From Cocos nucifera (taxonomy: Eukaryota; Streptophyta; Magnoliopsida; Arecales; Arecaceae), in NCBI GenBank assembly GCA_006176705.1, contig QRFJ01000048.1, forward strand, positions 721,221-785,220: 64,000 nt of DNA. Reading direction: 5' to 3'. Both the position numbers and the translations under genes were made by a program. Every line of letters starts with the position of its first letter. Positions within the stretch are counted from its first letter, which is position 1. This document shows positions 33,931 through 47,600 of this stretch, piece by piece. The notes below the pieces were generated by a model. The model did not search any database. It was not told the origin of the DNA and saw only the letters and a list, made by a program, of their open reading frames with translations.

Positions 33931-35142
33931 AACCATCTGATTCACTTCATTAGTTGCAGTGCTTGTAAAACGGTGTGCTCTAAATATTTGATCCATCACA
34001 TGGTTTTAAATGGCTTTGTATAGCTCCTTAAACCATGTCACTATGATCAATCTTTAGTTTTAGAACCCATGTGTGGTCTGGGAACCGTCCTATGCGCTTC
34101 TTGGACATTCCATTTGAAACATGCGTGAGAAGGCTAACTGGAACATCTTCACGAGGAAAGATAATCAAAAGAGCATGAAGTCCAGTAAATTGATATTTTT
34201 TTAAACGACCGTCAAAAGTTGCGGTGGCTGGATTACATTTGGGAAAACTCGAGCTTGGGAGTGCCTGTAGAGGACGCTAACGAATGGAGCATCCGGTTTT
34301 AAACGGCATTGGACGGCAAATAATTAAGCGTACGATGCTCGGCGTGTGAATGTGTGAACTGGTCTCTAACTGCTTGACCTTTGAGCTGATGATTTAAATT
34401 GGAAGCAGCGGGAGAAAGTCCGTTCAAGCTAGGTACAAAGTCAGACCGTCATCCGTGAGATACAGCCAGCCGCGGCAGGAAACCAGCCAAGAAATTCCCT
34501 GGTTCCAAATGCAACATAACGTGTCTTTCTTGCATCCATTGCCAGGTAGTCAGCCAAATGCTATTAATTAAGAAAACGATTGTCGGAAAAGCTAATTTAA
34601 ATGCCTCTCCGTTCCTAGCCCACTGCTAGTAATTGTCTTCCGACCCACACCAGCCGGCGAGAGAGGGGGAGAGAGAAGGAGAAGATTAAAATAACACGGT
34701 CCAGCGGGCCGGTCGCAAAAGGAGGGCTGCGGACGCCGAAAGAGACAAAACCAGGGGAGTCTCCGTTCAACCTGGTGACTTCTTCCGCACGGCCATTCAA
34801 AACATTGGGCTCTCGTTTGAATCCGAGCCATACAAACGAAGGAGACCAGCGACAACGTCCCCATCCATCCCGTAATAAAAATTAGGAACATGGAAAAAAA
34901 TAAAAAGTAAAAATCCAGAGAAGAAAGAATGAGGGAAAAAAGAACTGGTCTTTGGGCTTAGGAATTCCAGAATTTATTATAGCATTATTAGATCTTTTTG
35001 TCCGTGGTTGGTATGAATGCAGGTGGAAGCTACTCGTGGACTAGGCCATTTATATCCCAAGAACTCTAGGAAAACTACATGTAGCTTGGGACGAGGGTGG
35101 GATCTTTAGATACATACACGTAGCTTACATTTTCTCACGCAC

Positions 35143-35146
<4 letters not shown>
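33931..35146. other. 3' UTR of the CDP-diacylglycerol synthase gene and promoter region of the next gene
   Basis: No protein-coding gene was seen. The first part is the 3' UTR. From about 34400 on, the sequence is richer in G and C and probably belongs to the promoter of the phosphatase gene. A weak TATA-like TTTATATCC lies near 35049. Minus-strand frames at 34592-34891 have no recognisable product. Confidence 0.4.

Positions 35147-35172
<26 letters not shown>
35147..35172 (+). promoter_or_regulatory. (GA)n tract directly touching the start codon of the phosphatase gene
   Basis: Thirteen GA units end immediately before the ATG at 35173. GA runs in plant promoters and leaders are known binding sites for BBR/BPC (GAGA-binding) factors. 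Whether this one acts that way is inference. Confidence 0.5.
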
Positions 35173-35177
<5 letters not shown>

Positions 35178-37448
35178 AGGAGGCATGCCGTTCTGGCAAA
35201 CCCTGATCCTCTCCTCGATGTTCGGATGGGTGCTGGCGTCGTCAGCGTTCGATCTGACCCGGAGGGTGAGATCCCTGACGCAGCCCTGGGTCAGCCGCCG
35301 CGTCATCGTCGATACCCCTTCCATCCTTCGGTTGCAGGTGAGCTCCAGCGATCAATCGATCCCTTTTTCGCCGATTCTGAGTGCGTCTTTGTGCGAAAGT
35401 TGGGATATTTATTCTGTTTTGGGTTCTTTTGTTGAATTCTTCAACAGAGGATTCAGCATCGCTTCTTCGATAATATGTTCTCGGTGCTGTCCTGCGTCGT
35501 GTCCGTGCCCTTTTACACCGGATTTCTTCCTCTTCTCTTTTGGGTATGTTTTGGATTCTCTCCCCATTAATTTTGGTTATTTTGGGTAAATACGCTTCAT
35601 TAGTTTTATTTGCTTTCGATAATTTTGTAGAGTGGGCATAGCAAATTGGCCAGGCAGATGACCCTGTTGATGGCTTTCTGCGATTACATTGGAAATTCCA
35701 TAAAGGTAGTAGATTAGATGCCTATCTGAGATTGGTCTCGATCTGCGATCCTTAGGAAAGTAATTTAATGTGTGGGTTCTTTGCTTCTCTGTTGAGTTAT
35801 TGATCTTTTCATTGTCGGAATGCAGGATATGGTATCGGCTCCAAGACCCAGCAGTCCTCCTGTGAGAAGAGTGACTGCTACTAAAGATGAGAAGGAGAAT
35901 GCCATGGAATACGGATTGCCTTCTTCACATGCTCTCAACACTGTTTGCCTCTCCGGGTATTGTTTTGCTTCTATTAGTCATCTTACCTGTCAATGCTTGT
36001 TGTTCCCTTCTGTTGCATGTTATGATGTAGAGATTGTCTGATACATAAGGACAATGACCTAAGGCCATTGAAAGATTTTCCATCAAGGCCTAAGGATGTT
36101 GTTGTTGGGAACCTGTAGACCTTGATCAATGAACCTAACTAATTCACTGTATCACAAAGATGCAACCTTCAAGAGATCGATCTCCCTAAGTTGGCCTTGG
36201 CCTAATGCGATTGACTACCTAGAAGTCCAGTTCCCCGAGAACAATGTCTAATTCTGCACTCTTAGGGCAGATTGAACCATTTAAGCTTTATCCTTTGCCA
36301 ACACAAAATATAAAATCTCGGAATTTGGAGGCAAGATGCATCAATTTGGAATTAACAATTAATTTTGTTGGGGGTCTATGGGCTACAACAAGAATGATCG
36401 GCAAGAAAGTCATCCAAAATATCTTCTTAAATGAAATCTCTTTACCAGCTAAAAATATACAAGTATATTCCAATTCCATTGATGACAATGCAATGCATCT
36501 GTTTAACTTACATGACTAAGTTACCTTCTGGCTGTGCACTTAGAATGACCTTTTCTAGATGCCTAATCAGTGTGATTATGACATATTATAAGTGAACAGC
36601 CATTTTAATGCAGTCTGCAATTGTTATGCTTTTTCTAAAAGCTTGGTCTCATCACTAGCTGGCTACACTAGTCTCAGGTTAGGTTCCCCCTTTTGCTAAA
36701 CATAACTCAAGGTTGAATTGGTGGAAGCAGCAAAGGAAGGAGTTAGATCAAGTCAGAGGCAGAGATGGAAGAACCGGAGCATGCTGAACCATCTAGACAT
36801 TTGAGATTGGCCACTGGAAGGTGGGGATGAGGGAGGAACATTGAGGAGTGGTGGGAGAGGTAGGATTTTGTATGGGGGGAACATTAGCAAGAAATGTTTG
36901 ATAAGTATAAAATGGTGAATAAGTATTTTAATTTCTATTTCATTTTTAAATAATATATTAGTAAATTTTATCTAATTTCTTGGTACAAACTTAGCAAACG
37001 ATATAATATTAAACATACTTGCTATATGAGGTTAATCATGAAAATCAACCGATGATTTTTTTTATTTTTTCCTTAGTATGCAGTTTTTTTCACCAGAAGA
37101 AAACTTAACACTAATTGCTTACATGTTCCAATGAATTACTATTTTTTAGGGAAAAGGTATTATCTTTTATCCTTAATAGTTCAACAAATAAAAAATTTCA
37201 GTATATATTGAAATATTTGTTTTTTTTAAATTGTTAGTGTTAATTAATCAAATTGATAAAATGATGCAAACTCCATTGTTAATTCTTTCTATTAAACAGG
37301 CAAAACAGCTATAGAGATATCAAAAAAAGAAATGGCTGGCAATGAATTGTGAAATTTAAAAGAACACGCAAAACAGCTACAGGGATATCAAAAAAAGAAA
37401 TGGCTGGCAATGAATTGTGAAATTTAAAAGAGATGGGGTAAAAATATA

Positions 37449-37500
<52 letters not shown>

Positions 37501-40500
37501 AAAGTAGTGCATCAATTCATCCACGAAGGAGAAAATCTCAGAATTATGATAATTAGGAGAGCATCTTTTAGGTCCAGTTCTTGCAGAGTTAGTGGGGGTA
37601 TGGGTGCATGAGAACCAGAGAAATTTTAGGTATTTTGTTGGTAAAAGATATTTACTCTTGGTTTGTAACTGTTATTACAATTGCCATGGTTTTTATCTTC
37701 TAAATCACGGGAATTAGATTAGGAAAATAAAAAAACTAAAAAATAAAGGTTTTAGAAAAGTTTTATAGGTGATATAGATATGTTTTAAGTACATGGTGAT
37801 GGAAAGAAACCAGGTTATGTAAAGGAGGGAGGGGCAACTAAAGTCAATGGGAAATGGAGGGGACAAGGCCAAGCGGTTGGAGATGTCTATGCAATAGGAA
37901 AAGAACAGCATACTGGGAAATTTCTAGACTCAAGCGGGGCTATGGCCCCTTTGCCTTCAACGTAGTCTGCTTGTTGAGGAGGTCTCTTAGCATTGGGTTG
38001 AAGAGAGGTTAGGGCTAGTGTGGTGAGAGGGGATTAGGATCAGTGACATGCATATCTCCCTCCTGATGGCCAAATAATAACTCGACCGCTGGACTCTATT
38101 TGATAGTTGAGTAACTTTTATACTTGAATATATGATATTATACATAGATTCTCTTTTCTTGGAATACAATTAAAGACATATTAATTATATACTAAATAAG
38201 CTAATGATAGATTATATATAGATGTAATTTATATTTATGTTTATGTTTACATTTTATTTATATTTATACATTTATATTAACCTTAATCAAGATGAACACG
38301 AGCAAGCTGGACATACCTAATTTTTGTTTGTTTATGTTTCAAGCTCAGGATCTGGACTCAAGCTTAGCTTGGCTACTAGCCAAGCCAAGCGAGCCATGTC
38401 AAGCCATTTTGACCAGGTTATAGGATATGAAAGAATCTATGAGAAAACTAGGACAATGGCACTATGTAAATAAAAGAAACCATGTGAAAAATTGAACGAA
38501 TGCAGACAAAAATAAAAATGCTCTCAATGTCTTTGACCCACTTGGAAGAATTTGGAGAATGGAAACTCATGGGGGACTGTAGACTGGGCTGCCTAAGTCG
38601 GGTGCCTCCTCATTTGATTGGCCTAAGACTACTTGTCTAGCCTCCTTCCAACATCCTTTACCAAATTGATAACATCCACCGTTTGCATGTGACCATTTAT
38701 AATTGTTTATGCCTTCTCCAAACTGTCCAACCTTATAATGCTTCCTTCTAAATAATGATGAGTCTTGCAATAAAGAGCATGGTTTTAAGTTCCAACAGGA
38801 CAGCGGGTTACCTAAAACCAAGATGCTCAACCAAAATGGGGTAGGACAGCGGAGCATACTCCATGGATAGACCGGAACACCCCTATCCTATGAGATTTAA
38901 AACCTCGGTCAAGAGTAATAAAAGTGCCACTTTTTAACCACCCCCCCCCCCCACACACACACAACAACAACAAGAAAAAAAAATTGCAATTTCCACTTGA
39001 CAAAAAATATAGAGTGATGAAGTGCTAGTAATTCAATTTTTAATTCCTTCTTGTTATTTCTCTCTTATTTACTTACTGATTTGTTGAACCATTTGCCTTT
39101 TAAAGCAATAGTATAATATGCAGAAATTCGGTTATGGATAAGTTGAGAGTGGAAAGGAACTTGTGTAACATTTGTTATGCTGGTTTTATGGATGTAGCAG
39201 ATATTTGCTGCACTATGTTCTGACCCATGGTGTTCAAAATGGTGTCATGGTTGCTGTTGGGTTTGCTTTAGTTTTCACACTGGTCATGCTAATTGGCATA
39301 GGTGAGTTTCGACCTCTTTTTAGATCTGTTAGCAGATGCTTCTCAGTTTTGATATTTATGTTGATGACAGGATACATTTAAGGAGACAGGTTTAGATGTA
39401 GAAAGAATTCTTTTTTATAAAGGGGAGGGAGGAGGAATTACTTTTAATGCTTTTTGTGATTTCCATTCTCTGTGTTCTACTTCTGGATGTATAAACTGGG
39501 TTTCACTTCTTTTTATAGGGAGGATATATTTGGGCATGCATAGCTTGATTGATGTTGCTGCTGGAATCAGCTTTGGGCTTGTTATCCTTGCCTTTTGGTT
39601 GACAATCCATGGATATGTTGATGATTTTATTATATCTGGGCAGAATGGTATGCAAACTAAAAGTTTTGTATTGCTTATCATCAAATGCCTTATTTGTGAT
39701 TAGAAGAACATCTTCTTTCAGTACTGTGCACAGTGGATGATTTTTTTTCTTTTTAATCTGATTTGCTTTGCAGTTACATCCTTCTGGGCTAGCCTTTCTT
39801 TCCTGTTGTGTTTTGCATATCCTACTCCAGAATTCCCAACTCCAAGCTTCGAATACCACACAGCATTTAATGGTGTTGCCTTCGGAATCGTAAGCATCAA
39901 TTTAGATATCATTTAATTTTTTTTTTTTTTTTATGTAAACCCTTAGGTTTCTATGGTAGGATGGTTATCATCATATGCCGGGTAGGTGAAAGAATAAGTA
40001 TGAACCAATTCACGTGAGGGAACTATGCTTTCATTAATCAAAGTGAACCATTTGGGACCATCAGCTCACTGCTAATTGTGCTGGGCATTTTAGTGAACCT
40101 CTTATTTTGGGGAAAAAGAAACAACTACTGTTTGATGAAAGTATAGGTACCACTATCTACTTCTAACATTTCCTCGAGTGCAGCTTTTTCAGTTTTGAAC
40201 TCTCCACAATTATGTTAGGGCGTAGCTAGATTAGTTGATAATAAGCAAGCCTCTGCTTAGTTCTTTCTTTCAGGGACTTGGTAACAAATATCGAAAAAGC
40301 CGATGATATTATATATGAAACCACCAAAATACTTGGGGCAAATGTTAACTCAAGGGTATCCCCTTTCAGGCATCCGGCCTGCCAACAGTTGTCACATTTT
40401 ATGCGTGTCACCCAGACTGACATAAACAATGATATGTAGACTGCCAACACCCTTTCAGGCATCCATTCTGCCAGCACTTGTCGCATTTCATATGCATCCC

Positions 40501-41135
40501 CCCAGACTGACATAAACAATGGTAGAAAACGTAGAAAAAAGATTGAAAGCACCTCTATTTACTCTGGCACTCACTCACTTTTCTTTGTTGTATTTTAATT
40601 TTAGAGGTGACAATTTCATTCTCTTCTCGCAGCAGTGACATTATGTGCTATTTGCTGATTAATCAAATTGAGAACGCTTGATCTTATTTTTTTTCTTTTT
40701 CTTTTTTCCCCCTTCATCATTTAGGTCAGTGGAATCCAGCAAACTTACTTTCATTTTCACCATGAGGGCATTCCACACATATTTAGCCCACAGCTACCCC
40801 TTCTTGTCTTCTTGGGAAGGATGTTGGTTGGCATACCTACCATACTCGTAGTGAAGTTCTGCAGCAAGGCCATAGCCAAGTGGTTGCTCCCTGTGATGTG
40901 CAACACTTTGGGCATCCCGATAGTGTCCTCATGGTATGTCCCAGCATTGAGAGGATCTGATAGCGGTAAGAGCAAGTCTGATGGTAAGCAATTGGGTTAT
41001 CTTCAGAAAGTGACTGCTTTCTTCCCTCGGAAAGCATACGATGTTGACACTGGAATAAGGTTTCTCCAGTATGCTGGCCTTGCATGGTCGGTGGTGGACT
41101 TGGTTCCATCACTCTTCTCTCATCTAAATTTGTAG
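35173..41135 (+). CDS. LPPD: Lipid phosphate phosphatase delta / long-chain-base-1-phosphate phosphatase, 407 aa
   Basis: This ER membrane enzyme of the PAP2 family dephosphorylates sphingoid-base 1-phosphates. Exons: 35173-35337, 35448-35543, 35631-35705, 35826-35956, 39201-39301, 39519-39647, 39774-39889 and 40725-41135, together 1224 nt. All introns are GT-AG. The three catalytic motifs are present: KDMVSAPRP (112-120, the KX6RP motif), PSSH (144-147) and GRIYLGMHSLID (190-201), with the phosphate-handling histidines at 147 and 197. Landmarks shared with the Arabidopsis protein are VSVPFYTGFLPLLFWSGH, NAMEYGLPSSH, TPSFEYHTAFNGVA and the C-terminal GLAWSVVDLVPSLFS. Several hydrophobic segments fit a multi-pass membrane protein. 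It starts 1.2 kb after the CDP-diacylglycerol synthase gene on the same strand. Intron 4 (3.2 kb) has collected repeats. No lesion is seen. Confidence 0.95.
37301..37436 (+). repeat. 68-bp tandem duplication in intron 4 of the phosphatase gene
   Basis: Two copies (37301-37368 and 37369-37436) begin CAAAACAGCTA and share ATCAAAAAAAGAAATGGCTG and GAATTGTGAAATTTAAAAGA. They differ at only two positions before the last few bases, so the duplication is recent. Confidence 0.85.
37449..37497. repeat. Compound (AC)n(GA)n microsatellite
   Basis: About five AC units followed by about nineteen GA units, just after the 68-bp duplication. Confidence 0.9.
38778..38908. mobile_element. Short copy of the intron-9 foldback element
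   Basis: It begins GGTTTTAAGTTCC and ends CCCCTATCCTATGAGATTTA followed by AAACC. These are the same ends as the 463-bp element at 31083-31545, without the purine tract. The interior shares GGACAGCGG and TGGGGTAGGACAG-type words. It lies in intron 4 of the phosphatase gene, just before a C-run and AC run at 38941-38962. Confidence 0.5.
40361..40530 (+). repeat. 89-bp tandem duplication in intron 7 of the phosphatase gene
   Basis: Copy 1 (40361-40449) and copy 2 (40450 to about 40530) both begin CCCTTTCAGGCATCC and end CCCAGACTGACATAAACAAT. They differ by about fifteen percent, so this is older than the 68-bp duplication in intron 4. Confidence 0.8.
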
Positions 41136-43208
41136 CAGGTATACATACTCTACAAATGAGAGTTGTAGCCTGTTTTGATTTGCAGTTTCTTAAATTGCTC
41201 ATATGAGGTTGTAAATGAAATCATTTGTTGATATCGATATGTAAATTACTGTCTTTCTTGATTACGAGTTATCTGTGGCTTAAAATGGTTGATGCATTCT
41301 GATGTCCTGCATGGGAAAATGGTTTCAGCTACAAACAGTCAGGCCTTACCGTCATTCTTCTTGTGATCATTTTACTGAAATGGAATAAGCTGCTGCATAG
41401 GCTTACCTGAAATTGATGAAAAATAATCTCTGAAAGAAACAGTGGTCCCATAGACTGGCTTGCAACAAGGAGAGTTTAATAGTTTAATAGCCTAAATGGG
41501 AAGGGAGGGGAAGAAGGCCCTCATCAGTTCTGTATTTTCTGTATGATATGCAAAGAATATATCTAAATTTAACTAACATACAGGATGGTTTAATACTTTT
41601 GCGGGGTTTTAGATGCCAGGTATACGATCCATGGAATATCATGCATATAGATAAGAATTGTGCATGAGACATAGAATGGTGTTTTGGACGTTGCACCAAG
41701 ATAAATACTTTTCAGAGCATCCAACAAGAAGTGTAACCACGTTCCTGGTGGAGATTCTTTTTCCTAATTATCTTACATGTCAATGCTTGATTCCTAGTGG
41801 AGGAATTATATCCTGCACCACCACGCCAATCACATCATCGTATTCCTGCGGGTCTCGGTTATCATGTGCTCATCTTATTCCTGCAGGTGTCGGTTATCAT
41901 GTACTCATCTTAGCGATTGGCTCATCTTGGTGCAGAAATTTTCCTTAGCAGCCAGCACGTAGCTTGGCTGGCTTCATCACTTGGCACAACAGCATGTTTA
42001 AAGAAACGAAAGAAAGCAACGTGCACATAAATTAGCTTGTTAATAAAGTCATAAAGAGTACGGTCCAGGTCGAAAAGGTTGAACAGAGTGAGCGAAGGAC
42101 TGATGTGAAGGTCTAGCTTGCCAGGTCTCAATTACCCATAGGTCAAACTTATGATGTCAAATGAAGTAATCGTCCTTGAATGCATGTAATTTTTTATTAT
42201 TGATGACGTGACAATACATCATTTTAAACTCCATCGTAACACCCTCCGTACGCTTTATATTTCGTGTAACCAACCTTTGGCGTCCCAAAAGGGCCGCTAA
42301 TATTGGAATAGTACTCCTTTACGCACAAGGGCATCAGAATCCGTGTCCTCTAAATCAAAATTAAAAACAGAAACACTAACGTGCAATGTTTAAAAAATAA
42401 AATGATGAGACAGATCTTCGACAGCAATTCCAAACTTCCCTCTTTTAATGATATTCCATTCGCGAAATAAGTCCCATAGCAAACTCTCACTATTTTTTCA
42501 CGAACCTTGGCAAAGATGACACCTTAAGTTCCCAATGTTTGTATATTCCTTCTTCGATTTAATTCTCTCCCTTCTCGCTCACCGAAAAATTCAGTTACAA
42601 ACAAGCAATGACAGAACTTGGTCTGTGCCGTGGGTGACAATTGGTTCCACTGGTAGAATTTAAAAAACAAAAAGAAAATGCAAATTCTGGACTACATTAA
42701 ATTTATCACCTAAATGAATTGGATGGTGATTAGAAAATGCAAAGCCCACCTCCCCGTAACAAAATTAGTTGATAAAATAAATTTAGACTAAAAATTTCTA
42801 CAAGCATACCAAAAAACCCTCAAGTAGCGTTGAAGTTTATAGCTTCATCACACCTTGAGCAATATGATTTATGATGATGTATCATGCAAGATGTACAAAT
42901 TTAAAGAGACATGCAAGGTGCATAAAATATGCTGAATTATTTTTAATCATCATATCAGCGATCATGCCGCTACAAACAATAAGACAAATTTTCAGAACCA
43001 AACATGCCCAACCCACCGTGTCGACTCGTAGTTCTTTTCAATCGCGCGGATAAAGTAATTTTAAATAGAACTCACCGGCCATGCAACCATCTGCATTCCA
43101 AGCATAAGACAATTCAATACTCAACATGAACCCTCAAAACCATATGAATTAAACCATGGAAGGCATGCTCACAGAGACTTCTTATACCTTTTGAAAGTTG
43201 AATGTTCA

Positions 43209-43256
<48 letters not shown>

Positions 43257-43763
43257 GACCAGGTAGAGGGAGGCTAAAGGGAGATTCAGATACTGTATTA
43301 CTCCTAGTAACTTGCAAGGTAGGTCGAACTTGTCCACTGACAGCTGCAAGCAGAAAAAGAGAATCATTGCAGATAAATCAGTTAAATCTAATACTTTGAG
43401 CAAAGCACCCCCTAAATTCAAAATTCTTCCCCTCTACCAGATCAAAAAAGGAAATGAAAAAAGAAAAACAAAAACACCACAAAGAGGGAAACTGTAGTTC
43501 TCTTAAAAATGATACATGCTGCTGCCAACTCTGCAATATCAGCCCTGCTGCCTCTGATCACGATGGAAACCAATTACAGGTCTGCGACTCAGAAACAAAT
43601 AGAACCCTCCCACCAATCATACATTCCCTTCCCCACAAACCACCGAGCACAGCAGCCTGAAGTAAAAATGTCAATCTGATCATAGAATCTCTAGGAAATA
43701 TCTCATTTAGCAAGCATAGACCTGTTTCCAGAAATCTGCAAATCGCCTCCTTCAATATTTTTT
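41136..43763. other. Convergent intergenic region and 3' UTRs
   Basis: This holds the 3' UTR of the phosphatase gene (from 41136, + strand) and that of the PP2A gene (up to 43763, - strand). A 39-bp (AC)n microsatellite lies at 43215-43253. Between 41300 and 43100 I see no gene, only AT-rich sequence. Short frames around 43202-43421 are translations of the AC repeat. Confidence 0.5.
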
Positions 43764-44599
43764 TCATAGGAAGTAATCAGGTGTTCTACGAGTTACATCA
43801 GGTTCTCCTCTCCTGGGGGCTGGCTCAAACTGCAGGCATGAAACAAGCCAAATTAACAAGAATTCCATCACAAATAATGCAGGCAAAAGCTATAGACCCA
43901 TAACACAAGTCCAGTCCACAGGGCACCTGGTGCAAGGCCTAACACAAACAGGAACTCGATAAAAAGCATTGGCCTTGGGCTACCAACAGCAATAATATTT
44001 CTAGTTCATTTAAAAACAATAGCAATCCTAGACTCATTTCATTATGTTTAGCAAAGAATTCTCATCAACATTTTCACCATTTACAACAGAATGTCTGAAA
44101 ATCCAGTGAGTTTTGGCCGTGATCAGAAAGCAAAACAAGGCTGAGATGTCAAGGTCATTGAAGAATCCGGGATGGCAGAAGCCAGATGCATAGGACTGAG
44201 CAGAGAGGGTAGAGAGAAAGCTAAGCATAAACCTTTCACACACTCGACAGGTAATCTAATCTGTTTGCACCCGGTGTGGCATCAATAGGACATTTGCACT
44301 GGTCATGTAGATGGCCATAGCCTAATTACGTCTACATTTATAATTCCTTCTTTCCTATAATATGATCTACAATATTTTCAGCGCAAACAAAAATGCATCA
44401 AAATATCTGATAATTTCAACACTTCAGATGGATATATTTAATAACAATTTCAACAACCTTTCTCAAGCAAAATCATTTGTTTCCTGAATGAGCATTACGA
44501 AGATCATGCAAATATTGTACGCATATAATGTCCAGACCCATTAGTCTGAATGGATAGAGCGTGCATATGCGCACAAGAGAGAAACAGACACATACACAC

Positions 44600-44653
<54 letters not shown>

Positions 44654-47600
44654 ACCTGGATAAATGTATGCCCCTTGCAGTCATCAACTTCCAAGATGGA
44701 AGCCATATTCCCACAGCGGTAGCAATAATTAGGTGCACTGAATATGGTTACCACTTTTTGTTCCTGTTTTTTTAAAACCAAAATAATCAACACATGATGA
44801 ACTTCTAAAACGCTAGTGTAGAAGAAACAAAAATAAGAACAATGATTAGTGCAGAAGATAGAAAAAATATGAACTTCTAAATCACTAGAGCAGAAGAAAC
44901 AAAAATATAAATAATGATAAGTGCAGAGGATAAAAAAATATAGATTATGGGGAATGGATAATTACATGTCCCCAGTTATATCCCTCCATGACCAATTGAT
45001 GAGCTCTGGCTATCAGCTTAAGGTTGTTGGTATGGTTAAATTGCTCAGATATATCCTGAAATTCCCAAATTGACATAGTAAAGAAAGTGATCACAATAAA
45101 AACACAGAAAAGACAAGCGGTTACCATACTTGGCCAAAGGTATATCCAGCACCACGGGGAGAAATACCCCACCCACATCTGTCGTCCGGGTCAGACCATA
45201 GAAGATCGCACATAGCTCCCTCATGAGGAACTTCTTGAACGCGGTCAAAGTTGCGTATGTTATCAAGGGTCTCAATAGATGGAGACAACCCACCATGAAG
45301 GCAGAATATTTCTGATTCAACCTACAGAATGCAGCAACCAAAAAGTTTGGACTGATGCAAATTGTATATATTATTAAAGTACTGGAAGCAAGAAGGAGCC
45401 AAATCACAAGCATGACAAGGACCCAACACCCAACACTCACCAGTCAGGCGGAAAAAAGTCCAATATCATTGTACTCGTAGATTAACATCGAATTGCACAT
45501 AAAATAATTATCTATTGTGCAAAGGGTATAGAACCTTATATAAAGAGTCACTATACCACGAAGACAGAACTATGTGACAGCTTGAAAATAATATATTATC
45601 ATAGAAAACAACTCCATCTGTCAATAATTGGATGTTTTAGAAACTATAAAAGATGAAGCATGGATGAATCTTCTACTAGCATTTTACCAAAGTTTTTAAA
45701 CCCCCCCCACCCCCACCCCACCCCCAACCCCCTTCAAAAAAAAAAAGAAGGAACTTTAAAGGTTCTAAAGAAAAACTCGTACAGGTCTTTCAATACAACT
45801 ATCCTTCGACTACACCAAATGTGGTTTAATTTTAACAAGCAAACATATTTTGCACCATCATATGCCATCTTCATATAATTTTCTGGAGTAGTTAAATATG
45901 TTGAGATGATCTAATTTCAAGAAAAGACAGCTTTCTGAAAACGTTTCCAAAAGCAAATAATAATAACCTTAGTTTAGTGAAGTAACAGGAAAGCTTTTAG
46001 GAATAAATCTTCCTTTATGACATTTAGACAACGGCGATATGAAATACATTAAATATGATATAAAAAGAGTTTCTGTCCATTAATGTCGATAGAATTTCCT
46101 TAGGAGAACCCAATACAATAAGAAAACTAGTAAGTGGACTTGTGGCAGGAGAAAGACGTTTCAATCACCTATTAACATCGCAGATAGATGCACCTTGGTC
46201 ATATCCTGCTACTAGTAGACCCAACTAATGCAGAACAGCTGAGAAAAATACTGTACATATGGTAGGGGTAAATTACATATTCTATGACAAAATTGCATTA
46301 TCCAAACCATACCCAAACACCATTAAAAAAAAATATTAGCAGCCCTAACTGAAAGAAATAGAAAGTGACAAAGGAAGAAAAAATACATAAAATGCAAAAG
46401 AAATTTCAGGGAATGCTGGGTACGGACCAATGCTGTCAGTGGGAAATAATCAAAAAGGTCTGTGAAGATCTTCCACACATTTGCATTACCATATCTGCCA
46501 ATTAATGAAAACAAAAATAAGTAAACTTGACTTGAAACTACTGAAATGCAAGTTTAGAATGCAAAGAATGTACTCATTGGAACAATTTTACATAAGCTTA
46601 ATTTAAATTTTTGAAAGAAAGTGCAAGAATGCAAAACATGCTCTTTGGAAAAAATGCAGTCAATCGATTGTGTTCTAGAACATTAAGTGCATATAACACT
46701 TAAATTTCTTGTGGTACACAAGCAGGTATCTATGTAAACTTACAGCAGTGCTACCAGCATGATCTTCATGCAATACTGGCAAAATATGTAGAACACTTAA
46801 AATATGTTACTATTGTGTAAAAAAAAAAAAAAAAAAAAGGTACTCTCCTGCCAAATAATGTAGATTTGTTACAAGTTATGTTTATTTGTTTAAATAATGT
46901 CCATAAACTAGTATACATCAATTAAAGTTGATCAATGTCTAAAAATAGTTAATAGAAAGGAATACTTAAATCATAGGGAAGAATATATGTGCATATTTGC
47001 ATACACAAGTCACGAAGAACTAACACCAACTTATACAAATTAATTCCACAGAAAACCACTCAAGTCAAACTTCACGGGCAAGCACATTATCTGGAATAGG
47101 GCCTGGAAAAGTTACTGTGTACAACATACAATAGCACACCCTTTATGCATAGGCATAAGAAGTGCTCTAGAATTGCATTCAAGCAGCAGAAATTTACAAG
47201 TAAAAAAGTATTTAAATAAACAACTTACAACAACAGCAGAAGTGCACATGCTATACAAGCATATCGCAAAATAAATTCTAAAATTAAATTTTTTAGGTTG
47301 GCTGCACATGCCTTCTCATAGTTGACATAATTTAGCCTTAAGTCTGAGATAAGCATACTTGTGATAGATAAGCAAGCTGCAGTAAATTGTGTCACACTGA
47401 AAATGAACAATATCATGTTCACCTTTCTTATGCACATACTTTTAAGCAGTGGATCAGAAAAGGAAGAGGTAATGCAAATAGCTAAAGAACATGTTCTTTA
47501 TCAATCTCAAGACCAACAAGCAATGGATGATGTATCAGACAAATGGCTGAAAGATTTTTTTTTTTTTAAAGAAGAAAAGAAGGAACTCACTTTCGCAAGC

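Noticed and set aside
43202..43421. Thr/His- and Val/Cys-repeat frames
   Set aside because: They are translations of the AC microsatellite.
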